A stretch of DNA of 64,000 bases, from the NCBI GenBank assembly GCA_002372465.1, contig DFGW01000250.1, positions 1 through 64,000 on the forward strand, given 5' to 3'. The DNA comes from Butyrivibrio sp. UBA3740. GTDB lineage: Bacteria > Bacillota > Clostridia > Lachnospirales > Lachnospiraceae. Shown here piece after piece: positions 26,501-35,000 of the stretch; within the stretch, counting starts at the first letter, position 1; the number at the start of each line of letters is the position of its first letter. The notes under the pieces were generated by a model, which saw only the letters and a program-made list of their open reading frames with translations, had not been told where the DNA came from and ran no database searches. Position numbers and translations under genes: made by a program.

Positions 26501-27655
26501 ATGAATATTATTTTTTTGAAGCTTTATATAACTAGTGAAGTGAATAATGCCTTCTACAACTCCCAGGAGATGGGGCTGGCAAAGGCACTGGTGGAGAAAC
26601 ACCCTGACCATCATGTGGATATTGTGCTTTTGGCCGATGGATCTTCTGCCCGTGAAGATTCTCAGGATGGGAGGATCGCCGTACACATCCTCCCGGCCAA
26701 GGGCTTTGGACACCACGGAATCATTAACCTGGACATCCTGAAGGACCTGAAGGCTGATCTGGTGCACCTTTTGGCGGACAACATGCTTTATGCTCCCCAG
26801 GTTATTGACTACTGCCTTAAGAATAATATCAAGTGCCACCTCTATATTGGGACGCTGTATACGGATAGCTCAAGCAGCCTGAAACAGACGGCTTCCAAGC
26901 TTATGATGACGCGGAACCTGGCTGCTTATAAAAAGGTCCCTGTTTATGCCAAGACGCCTTTTGTTCAGAAGCAGCTGAATGCCGCCGGTATAAAGGCAAA
27001 GCTTGCTCCTGTGGGACTGGATAAGGAAAGCCTGGTGCCTTCTGAGGGGGATGTTTTTGAGCTGCGTGAGCGCTATGGACTGCCCTTTGGCAAGAAGATT
27101 CTCTTGTATGTAGGACGTCTTGAAGAGTACAAACGCCCGCTGGAAGCGGTTGAGCTTTTGCGCAACCTGATGGACGGTGATGCGCTGGAAGAATCGGCTA
27201 ATGCCGGTGAACACACCGACAGCTCTTTTCACCTTTTGATGATAGGCGATGGGGAACTGTCTCAGAGCCTGGATGAGCGCATAAAAGAGCTTGGACTTCA
27301 GGGAAGAGTCCGAAGGATCCCTAAGGTGCCCAATTCTGAGATGAAGGACATTTACAGAGCCTGCGACTTCTTTGTGAATTTCAACAGAGTTGAGATATAC
27401 GGGATGGCTATTTTAGAAGCCATGGTTAATGGCTGCCCGGTTCTGGCCATGAGGGCGCCGGGGCCTGAATACCTTATCGATGATGGCAGGACGGGATTTC
27501 TGTGCGGATCGGATAAGGAGATGAGGCAGAAGATAGCCCTTTTAACCAGGGATGAAAACCTTAGGCGGGATATCACTGACAAGGCCAGGGACCATGTGGT
27601 GAATAACCTGACCTGGGAAAAGTGCGTTGAGGCCTTTGATGACTGGAATAACTGA
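26501..27655 (+). CDS. Glycosyltransferase family 4 (GT-B)
   Basis: 384 residues. The C-terminal half shows KKILLYVGRLEEYKRPLEA, HLLMIGDGEL, RVRRIPKVPNSEMKDIYRACDFFVNFNRVEIYGMAILEAM, the standard GT4 donor site with E-x-x-x-x-x-E. ATG 26501 is chosen because CGAAAGGAAC sits 9-15 bases upstream; the frame is open from 26444, which would overlap the previous gene. Base composition is clearly richer in G+C from this gene on, marking a boundary in the locus. Acceptor and donor unknown. Confidence 0.85.
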   Translation: MNIIFLKLYITSEVNNAFYNSQEMGLAKALVEKHPDHHVDIVLLADGSSAREDSQDGRIAVHILPAKGFGHHGIINLDILKDLKADLVHLLADNMLYAPQVIDYCLKNNIKCHLYIGTLYTDSSSSLKQTASKLMMTRNLAAYKKVPVYAKTPFVQKQLNAAGIKAKLAPVGLDKESLVPSEGDVFELRERYGLPFGKKILLYVGRLEEYKRPLEAVELLRNLMDGDALEESANAGEHTDSSFHLLMIGDGELSQSLDERIKELGLQGRVRRIPKVPNSEMKDIYRACDFFVNFNRVEIYGMAILEAMVNGCPVLAMRAPGPEYLIDDGRTGFLCGSDKEMRQKIALLTRDENLRRDITDKARDHVVNNLTWEKCVEAFDDWNN

Positions 27656-27724
27656 CAGAATAATGGTAAGATTTATTTACACTTTTATTATGGTTTCAGG
27701 ATGAATATCCGGAAAGGGGCAGTT

Positions 27725-28348
27725 ATGTTTGAACAGGTTAAACTTACTTATGATGTTAACGGACTTGAACCACAGATTGACCAGCTGACCATTGAGACTC
27801 ACTATGGGAAGCATCATGCCACCTATACCAAGACCTTTAATGAACTTGCGGAAAAGGCAGGCCTTGCCGGCAAGTCTGCAGAAGAGATTTTGGGAAGCCT
27901 TGATAGCGTCGCAGATGAGACCCTCAGAAAGGGCCTGCGCAACCAGGGCGGCGGATATTATAACCATAATCTTTATTTTTCTACACTGGCTCCTGCCACA
28001 ACTGCTGCAAAGGTACCTACCGGGAAGCTCGCCGAGGCAATAGACAGAGACCTTGGTGGCCTTGAGGCAGCTATTGATGCTCTTTCCAAGGCTGCTGCAG
28101 GACAGTTTGGTTCCGGATGGTCCTTCCTTTCAGTGGACAAGGATGGGAAGCTTTATGTTACAGCATCTCCCAATCAGGACAACCCCATCAGTGAGGGCAC
28201 AGGAAGAACTCCGATCCTGGCACTGGATGTCTGGGAGCACGCTTATTATCTGAAGTACAGGAATCTTCGTCCCGATTATATCAAGGCGTTCTGGGAGATC
28301 CTTGACTGGAAGGTAGTATCTGACTTATATGATAAGGCCCTTGGTTAA
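27725..28348 (+). CDS. sodA: Superoxide dismutase, Fe/Mn family
   Basis: 207 residues, normal for the family. The metal ligands are visible in HYGKHHATY (first His), NQGGGYYNHNLYF (second His) and LALDVWEHAYYLKYRNLR (Asp and His). GSGWSFLSV replaces the common GSGWAWL. It converts superoxide to peroxide and oxygen in the cytoplasm; Fe versus Mn cannot be told here. GGAAAGGGGCAGTT precedes ATG 27725, chosen over the in-frame upstream ATG 27701. It is out of place among glycan genes and may mark an old chromosomal junction. Confidence 0.95.
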   Translation: MFEQVKLTYDVNGLEPQIDQLTIETHYGKHHATYTKTFNELAEKAGLAGKSAEEILGSLDSVADETLRKGLRNQGGGYYNHNLYFSTLAPATTAAKVPTGKLAEAIDRDLGGLEAAIDALSKAAAGQFGSGWSFLSVDKDGKLYVTASPNQDNPISEGTGRTPILALDVWEHAYYLKYRNLRPDYIKAFWEILDWKVVSDLYDKALG

Positions 28349-28357
28349 TTTAGACCC

Positions 28358-28386
28358 TTGGCTTTGACAGCGTTAAAGGCTATAAT
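28358..28386 (+). promoter_or_regulatory. Promoter for the wecG-pseC-sugar transferase unit
   Basis: A consensus -10 TATAAT (28381-28386) stands 17 bases after a -35-like TTGGCT (28358-28363). An exact TTGACA at 28364-28369 is only 11 bases from the -10 and so is probably not the partner. It sits in the only sizeable gap between the dismutase and wecG. Confidence 0.55.
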
Positions 28387-28388
28387 AC

Positions 28389-28428
28389 ATAGAGAAGGCT
28401 TATGCGTTCATGCGGAGGCCTTCTCTAT
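28389..28428 (+). terminator. Leader hairpin, attenuator or dismutase terminator
   Basis: An 11-bp perfect inverted repeat (ATAGAGAAGGC at 28389-28399 with GCCTTCTCTAT at 28418-28428) starts just after the TATAAT of the predicted promoter. It would form in the 5' leader of the wecG transcript. No T-run follows, so it may be a leader structure rather than a simple terminator. Confidence 0.4.
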
Positions 28429-28458
28429 AGTTATGTTTGGAATTGGAGATAAGGGGAT

Positions 28459-29220
28459 TTGAATAAGCTGGAGAACAGGTGCGACCTGTTTGGAATTCAA
28501 TATGTGGTGACAACTCTCAGCCAGGCCCAGAAGTACGTGGTCTCTCATGCTAAAGAGCTGTCGGGGAAATATATCTGTTTCTCCAACGTCCACACCACTG
28601 TTATGGCCAGAGAGCATGAGGATTACCGCGATGTTTTGAATGGAGCTGCTTTTGTGTTCCCGGATGGAAATCCGATTGTAAGGCACCAGAGACGTTGCGG
28701 CTATAGAGATGCCATGAGAGTGGCAGGACCGGATTTTATGAGAGCCGTGTTCAACGCCTCCAGAGACGGAAGCGTTACGCACTACTTCTACGGCTCCAAG
28801 GAGAGCACCCTTGAGAAGCTCAAGAGAAATCTTGAGAGAGATTATCCGGGAATTGTGATCAAAGGTATGTTTTCACCTCCCTTCAGGGAAATTTCTTCCC
28901 AGGAGGATGAAGAGTATGTTAATATGATAAATGCTGCCGGGGCTGATTTTGTTTGGGTAGGTCTTGGAGCGCCCAAGCAGGAGAAATGGATGAAGGCCCA
29001 TGAAGGCCTTATAAACGGCGTTATGATGGGCGTTGGTGCCGGTTTTGATTTCCATGCAGGAACTATTCGTCGTGCGCCTGTCTGGATTCAGAAGATTGGA
29101 TTTGAGTGGCTTTACAGGATGTTCCAGGATCCAAGGAGACTTATCAGAAGGTACGTTGTTACTAACACCAAGTATGCCTGGTATCTGATGAAAGCTCGCA
29201 AGGAAGCTAAAAAGGCCTAA
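28459..29220 (+). CDS. wecG: WecG/TagA/CpsF family glycosyltransferase (GT26)
   Basis: 253 residues, the typical length. Motifs are FSNVHTTVMAREHEDYRDVLNGAAFVFPDGNPIV, then YFYGSKESTLEKLKRNLERDYPG, and VWVGLGAPKQEKWMKAH with GVGAGFDFHAGTIRRAPVWIQKIGFEWLYRM, all hallmarks of WecG/TagA. These enzymes add the second sugar (N-acetylmannosamine or its uronate) to undecaprenyl-linked GlcNAc, or act similarly in EPS. The start is TTG 28459 with GGAGATAAGG upstream. It lies in a unit with PseC and the priming sugar-phosphate transferase, consistent with early lipid-linked assembly. Confidence 0.92.
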   Translation: MNKLENRCDLFGIQYVVTTLSQAQKYVVSHAKELSGKYICFSNVHTTVMAREHEDYRDVLNGAAFVFPDGNPIVRHQRRCGYRDAMRVAGPDFMRAVFNASRDGSVTHYFYGSKESTLEKLKRNLERDYPGIVIKGMFSPPFREISSQEDEEYVNMINAAGADFVWVGLGAPKQEKWMKAHEGLINGVMMGVGAGFDFHAGTIRRAPVWIQKIGFEWLYRMFQDPRRLIRRYVVTNTKYAWYLMKARKEAKKA

Positions 29221-29252
29221 GGTGTGTGCTTTGGCCTTGAGGAAGGATATAA

Positions 29253-30446
29253 ATGGAGAAACTTGCAATACAGGGTGGAAGCCCTGTGAGAGATAAGAAA
29301 ATATTTTACGGCCGTCAGTGGATCGGAGACGACGATGTAAAGGTGGTTGCAGATGCCCTTAAGGGAGATCTTATCACCTGCGGACCTTATGTTGACGAGC
29401 TTGAGAAGGAGCTTTGCAAGGTTACCGGGGCTAAGTTCGCTGTAGCTGTATGTAACGGTACAGCTGCTCTTCACTGCGCTGCCATTGCTGCAGGCCTTGG
29501 AGAAGGGGATGAGGTTATTACAACGCCCCTTACTTTTGCTGCTTCTGCCAACTGTGCACGCTACGTTGGCGCTATGCCTGTTTTTGCTGATGTTGTGCCT
29601 GAGACTTATAATATTGATCCTGATTCTATTGAGAAAAGCATTACAGACAAGACCAGGGCTGTTGTAGCTGTGGATTTCACGGGACAGGCTGTTGAGCATG
29701 ACAGGATAGCCGGGATCTGCAAGGAGCATGGACTTACCTTTATCATTGATGGAGCCCATGCCATTGGCACTAAGTACAAGGGCCAGCCTGAAGGCTCTTT
29801 AGCTGATATGACCTGCTTTTCCTTCCATCCGGTTAAGACCATTACTTCCGGAGAGGGAGGTGCTATTACGACCAATGATCCTGAGCTTTACAGGAAGCTT
29901 CGACTTGCCTCTCAGCACGGAATCGTGAGGAACCCGTCTGAGTATGTGGAAGAGCCTGAGGGACCATGGGTTTATGAGATGCAGGAGCTGGGCTTTAACT
30001 ATCGCATGACCGATTTCCAGGCAGCTCTTTTGATAAGTCAGCTTAAAAAGCTTACGGCATTTTCTGATCGCCGCAAGGAGATCGTTCGCCGCTATAACGA
30101 GGCTTTTGCTGATCTTCCTGAGATCATTGTCCAGCAGGAGATTCCGGAGAGCGACACCACTAGGCATCTGTACATTATCCAGCTCGATCTGGATAAGCTT
30201 ACCTGTACCCGCCGTGAGTTCTTTGATGCCATGTCTGCAGAGAATGTCCAGTGCCAGGTTCATTATGTGCCTGTCTACTGGTTTCCGTATTATCAGAAGC
30301 TTGGCTTTAAGAAGGGCCTGTGCCCTGTAGCCGAAGGGATTTACAAGGGAATCATGAGTATACCTCTTTATCCTATGATGACAGACGAGGATGTGGAGGA
30401 TGTAATTCATGCAGTGAAAAAAGTTGTGGAAGCATATAGAAAGTGA
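29253..30446 (+). CDS. pseC: DegT family aminotransferase, PseC-like
   Basis: 397 residues. FIIDGAHAIGTKYKGQPEG and the catalytic lysine in FSFHPVKTITSGEGGAITTND (K195) match PseC, the UDP-4-amino-4,6-dideoxy-N-acetyl-altrosamine transaminase of pseudaminic-acid synthesis, including the FHPVK form and a slightly longer length than other DegT enzymes here. The partner 4,6-dehydratase PseB and later Pse enzymes are not in the window, so the product could instead be a UDP-4-amino sugar used directly. ATG 29253 follows a GAGGAAGG ribosome site. Confidence 0.75.
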   Translation: MEKLAIQGGSPVRDKKIFYGRQWIGDDDVKVVADALKGDLITCGPYVDELEKELCKVTGAKFAVAVCNGTAALHCAAIAAGLGEGDEVITTPLTFAASANCARYVGAMPVFADVVPETYNIDPDSIEKSITDKTRAVVAVDFTGQAVEHDRIAGICKEHGLTFIIDGAHAIGTKYKGQPEGSLADMTCFSFHPVKTITSGEGGAITTNDPELYRKLRLASQHGIVRNPSEYVEEPEGPWVYEMQELGFNYRMTDFQAALLISQLKKLTAFSDRRKEIVRRYNEAFADLPEIIVQQEIPESDTTRHLYIIQLDLDKLTCTRREFFDAMSAENVQCQVHYVPVYWFPYYQKLGFKKGLCPVAEGIYKGIMSIPLYPMMTDEDVEDVIHAVKKVVEAYRK

Positions 30447-30453
30447 AACGGGG

Positions 30454-31878
30454 ATGAATCAGAAGTATAAGACTTTTCAAACGTATATGTTGTGGGGAAT
30501 TGATATGGTGTGTATCATTGCATCATACTTTTTTACCACGTGGCTGCGATACAATGACAGGAGGGATTACGGTGACAAGACCCTGCATTACATGGTCTGC
30601 GTGATCTTTCTTCTTGTGTGCTCTATTTATACCTTCCTGGCGGATTGGAACAGGGATTTTGTTATCCGTGGCTATGTAAAAGAGCTTTTTTATGTATTGC
30701 GATTTATTGCCGTTATGGTGCTGGCGACTCTGGTAGTCGTTTATTTCCTTGACTGGACCAGGATCCTTTCAAGGTTTGTTATCGGTAACTTTATCTGGAT
30801 CGATATTCTTATAACCTACATCGGAAGATGTCTTTTCAAGAAACTTTTAAGAGGACACATTACCAGCGAGAACAATGTTACCAGAGTTGTGGTGGTTTCC
30901 GAGAAAGAGTATATGGAGAGCACCATAAAGCGCATCCTGGAGCTTGGAGAGAGGGTTGGCTACAAGGTAGTCAGGGCTTACTGCACGGACTGTGACGGGC
31001 CTAAGGATGAAAAGTGGTACGTGGGTGATGTCCATGTTCACTATGGCATTCAGGATCTTACATCAAGGCTTATCACCGATCCTTTTGATGAGGTCTTCTT
31101 TAATACTCCCCACATTCCTCAGGGAGAGCTTGAGGATACCATACTTGGTTTCGAGGAGATGGGTATCACAACTCACTACTCTCTGGAGCTTCCCAGTGTT
31201 GGAATAGCCAATGCACAGGCTGAGGACTTTTTGGATTATCCGGTTCTGACCTATTCCATGAACAGGACCAGCTATAAGAGGCTGTTTATAAAGAGATTTT
31301 TCGATATCATCGGTGGATTTGTGGGACTTGTGCTGACAGGTATCATCACACTGTTTCTGGCACCTGTCATCAAACTTGATTCCCCCGGCCCGGTTTTCTT
31401 TTCCCAGACCAGAGTCGGCAAGAACGGAAGACGTTTTAAGATCTACAAGTTCAGATCCATGTACATTGATGCTGAGGAGCGCAAGAAGGAGCTTGAGGCC
31501 CAGAACGAGATGAAGGGTCTTATGTTCAAGATGGAGAATGACCCACGAGTTACCAAGGTTGGTGCATTTATCCGTAAGACCAGTCTTGATGAATTCCCTC
31601 AGTTTTTGAACGTCCTTAAAGGTGAGATGAGTCTTGTTGGAACCCGTCCCCCAACAGAGGCGGAGTTTGAGCAGTACAACGAGCATTACAGAAGGCGTCT
31701 GTCCATGACTCCGGGCCTTACCGGCCTTTGGCAGATCAGTGGGCGAAGCGACATCATGGACTTCGATGAGGTAGTAAGACTTGACCTTAAGTACATCGAC
31801 AACTGGAGTCTTATGGAGGATGTAAAGATAATCCTTATGACTGTTGGTGTCGTGATCTTTGGTAAAGGCGCAAAATAA
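30454..31878 (+). CDS. Polyprenyl glycosylphosphotransferase (priming sugar-phosphate transferase)
   Basis: About 475 residues. Four N-terminal helices and a CoA-binding-like middle domain precede the bacterial sugar transferase domain (from about residue 278). The latter begins KRFFDIIGGFVGL and contains PVFFSQTRVGKNGRRFKIYKFRSM, TSLDEFPQFLNVLKGEMSLVGTRPP and TPGLTGLWQISGRSD. It loads the first sugar-phosphate onto undecaprenyl phosphate at the inner face of the membrane. ATG 30454 lies 7 bases after the pseC stop; the frame is open from TTG 30424, which overlaps pseC. It ends the three-gene unit at a strong terminator. Confidence 0.92.
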   Translation: MNQKYKTFQTYMLWGIDMVCIIASYFFTTWLRYNDRRDYGDKTLHYMVCVIFLLVCSIYTFLADWNRDFVIRGYVKELFYVLRFIAVMVLATLVVVYFLDWTRILSRFVIGNFIWIDILITYIGRCLFKKLLRGHITSENNVTRVVVVSEKEYMESTIKRILELGERVGYKVVRAYCTDCDGPKDEKWYVGDVHVHYGIQDLTSRLITDPFDEVFFNTPHIPQGELEDTILGFEEMGITTHYSLELPSVGIANAQAEDFLDYPVLTYSMNRTSYKRLFIKRFFDIIGGFVGLVLTGIITLFLAPVIKLDSPGPVFFSQTRVGKNGRRFKIYKFRSMYIDAEERKKELEAQNEMKGLMFKMENDPRVTKVGAFIRKTSLDEFPQFLNVLKGEMSLVGTRPPTEAEFEQYNEHYRRRLSMTPGLTGLWQISGRSDIMDFDEVVRLDLKYIDNWSLMEDVKIILMTVGVVIFGKGAK

Positions 31879-31892
31879 ACATAAGGAAACCA

Positions 31893-31941
31893 GGCACTCC
31901 GAAAGCGCCCCTATAAAGGGCTGTTTCCGGGGTGTTTTTTT
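31893..31941 (+). terminator. Rho-independent terminator
   Basis: A long interrupted hairpin (arms around 31895-31910 and 31917-31934, including GCCC/GGGC and CCGAAA/TTTCCGG parts) is followed by seven T residues at 31935-31941. It lies 15 bases after the priming transferase stop. Confidence 0.82.
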
Positions 31942-31997
31942 ATGCTTTTTTAATTATATGTCGCCCTGTTTAGTGAGATAATAATGGTACACTTTGG

Positions 31998-32011
31998 AAC
32001 GTGATTACGTT
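31998..32011. promoter_or_regulatory. Inverted repeat upstream of the giant secreted protein
   Basis: AACGT-GATT-ACGTT, a perfect 5-bp inverted repeat with a 4-base centre, lies about 25 bases before the start codon of the giant gene. Its position would suit an operator, but it is short and may be chance. Confidence 0.25.
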
Positions 32012-32036
32012 AGGTTTCATGAAATGGAGGGCGGTT

Positions 32037-35000
32037 ATGCGAAGTGGTAAGAGAAGGCACTTATTGACTACCAGGCGCATTCTGGCAATGCTGCTGGCTT
32101 TTGCTTTGGTCTTTAGCTATGCTCCCACGCAGGTAAGAGCTGCTGAAGTTCCGGAGGACGGGTTATATCTGCTGGATGAATCCGAAGCCCCGGGGCTGCT
32201 TTCTGCTGGCGATGATACTCTGGGATTGGAGACGATGGAGGATGGCATTACTCCACCGGATACGGAAGGTGGCGAAATTTTGCCACAGAGCGATGAGATA
32301 GCTGCAGATGAGGACATTTTGCCTTCTGAGGAATTTGACGAAATCCCCGGTGAAGCAGATGAACTTGCTGAAGATGATATAAATGATGGATATGGAACTT
32401 CCAAGCTACTTGGCACAGAGCCCCTTGGAGTTACTTCCGGTAGCTATACCATAGGAATCCGGGCAGATGAAACTGTGACCTGTAACAATATGGGTGTCAG
32501 CTTCACTTTCTATAGCGGAGCAGATGGTGGCGGAGAGGCTCTTGGTGAACGGGAAGAGTATGTTGCCATCCACCCTTCTGAAGAGGGAACTGATGGACAC
32601 CAGTATGCCAATGAGTTTTCCGGAGACAGCTACCCTGAAGGGACAAAGTCTGTAATCATCAGGGCTACTACAGCAGGAAACACTCTTGTAGCAGAAGGTA
32701 GTTATATGACGTTGAAAGTGGGCAGCGGTGATGCGCAAAGTGTCTTCACAGCGGCTACTGATAATGCTGCGCTGGAATCCGGCGGCTTTGTGATCAATCT
32801 GCCTGACACAGAAGATGCAACTATATTGGACGTTTATCTGGAATACACATCAGGCGGTGGTGGCGGCGAACCACAGCCCGGCCCCGCAGAAGGGTCTATG
32901 TACAGGGTTTTGGTAGATATGGGGAAGTACCTTCCTGCCGGACTGAACCCTGGTATTACAATCAAATTTGATACCCAGGAAGGCGGACAGTCCTATTCAG
33001 AAAGCACAGACTGGACAGATATGCCAAAGATAGGAGAATATGCTCCCGCAGAGGTAACGGTGTCTGTTGCTGATGATTATCAGGCCTACTTCCAGAATGG
33101 TTATATTGATGAGTACAGGGATGGTCAGTATTACACTACCCTGTGCGATCTTTTTGATGTGTTTAGAAGTGGAGACACGCCTTATTCTTATACCTTTGAA
33201 ACAGAAGAAGGGTCTTCGTACTGCATTCGTTCTATATTCAGCTATTCAAGAAGTGTTGGCTGGAGATATACGGGTGACAAGGATAGCGATGACTATGTAG
33301 AGCATTGTAAACTTTATCTTCTGGATGAAGATGGGAATATTAGGCCTTATGTTGACGAGGCCTATGAGCCTGACGATCCACACTATGATACCAGTGAGCT
33401 TGGTTATGCCAATTATCAGCTGAAAATAGGTGAGTCCTATAAGTTTAAGTTGGTGCCTGATAAGGGATATCAGGTTTCCGCCCTTGGTATCAACGGATAC
33501 GAAATCGAGCCCTCTGAGGTGGTTGGAGATGTGGGTATTTTCAATTTTACCATGCAGGATTTCAATTTCCATATGAGGGGTGTGGTAGTTGAGGTTGGTT
33601 CCATTGGTCGTGAAGAGGCAACGGACATTGAGGCAGTGACAATTGATGACAAAGCTCTTGATTCTATCAGTGAAACTGCCATCGACACACAATTTGATGA
33701 CACCATGGGCGGAAGTATCATGGTAAGTATTTGGGATGCTGATTCCTTTGACTATAAAGGAAATGACGTAACCTACGGCTCCGACACTGCTCCTGAGGAT
33801 AAAGCTGCAGCCGCTGATATGGTCTCGGCGACAACCATTGAGATGGATATCGACCAGGTTGTGGCCAAGGGCGCAGTGACCGATGAAGATACCACATTCT
33901 GGGAGAAGGATATTTACGAACTTGAGGATACTGTTAAAATCTCTTTTGATTTTGATGGAGAAGAGGGGAAAGAGTATCTGGTGGCCCGCGAACATGATGG
34001 CATAGTGGACATTCTTCCTGCCACCTATGAAAATGGCAAACTCTCCTTTGCATCGGATAAGTTCTCAAGGTTTACAGTATTGAAGGAAAAGAGTGAGCTG
34101 GACAAGGTTGTGTTTGATCTGATGCCGGAAGACATGGAATCTTCCGACTATGTGCTCGCACCTGTTTCCGGTCTTGATGCTGTAACAACCACAGAAGATG
34201 CATACGATTATACATACTCAGGATCAGGAGATATAAAGATCCTGATAACCAAAAATGATGAGCCCATACCTGATGAGGAGCTTGCTTACTTTGCAAATGG
34301 ATTCATGTACAAGTTTGGGCTTATCTTTGATGCAGGTGATGATGAAGAATGGGGGTTCTTTGCTGAGAAACTTGACGGTGGTGTCATGATTACGGTTCCT
34401 GCTTATGACGGCAGCCAAGAAAATCCTTACGTAATAAAGGCCATTATGACCGATGCAATGACCGTGGCACCTGACAACCCGGTAGTTGGAATTAAGGTTA
34501 AAGATGGGCTTTATTACGGCCCCGGACCGCAGGTGGATGTGGACCCGGATTCCAAAGCTATAGTGAAATTTGATATTGAAGATGCCGAGCACAACAACAT
34601 CTCCAATGTCACAGAGTGGAATGAGGAGGGCGGAAATTACCGGTTCATAGATGAAGACGTAGATTATATCTATTTCGATGTTCTTCCGGATTTAGAAAAG
34701 GTAAAGGCTCCCGCAGAGATTAGTTCTGTAACCTACCGGGTACAGACCTGCGAAAACAATATAGGTGAACTGGAAAAGAATATTGCTCAGAGATTCCCAC
34801 TTAGGCAGGCTGAATATGACGAAGATAAAAACTGCTATAGAATACCGGTAATAGGGGATCATGATCCTCAGATTTCCTATGGCGTAATAATCTATGCTTC
34901 AGTTACAGAGAACACTGATGTTACTGTTGACTTTGGAAACACCTGGGGAAGTCTTTTCGCCGACAACGAGGGGGACCTTCTGGCAGAATATGACATTTCT

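Noticed and set aside
28364-28386. TTGACA followed by TATAAT as a promoter pair
   Set aside because: The spacer is only 11 bases; the upstream TTGGCT gives the normal 17-base spacing to the same -10.
31063-31686. A 207-codon open frame on the - strand
   Set aside because: Antisense to the conserved catalytic domain of the priming sugar-phosphate transferase.
33246-33995. A 249-codon open frame on the - strand inside the giant gene
   Set aside because: Antisense shadow of the continuous 2331-residue reading frame; no ribosome site or domain.
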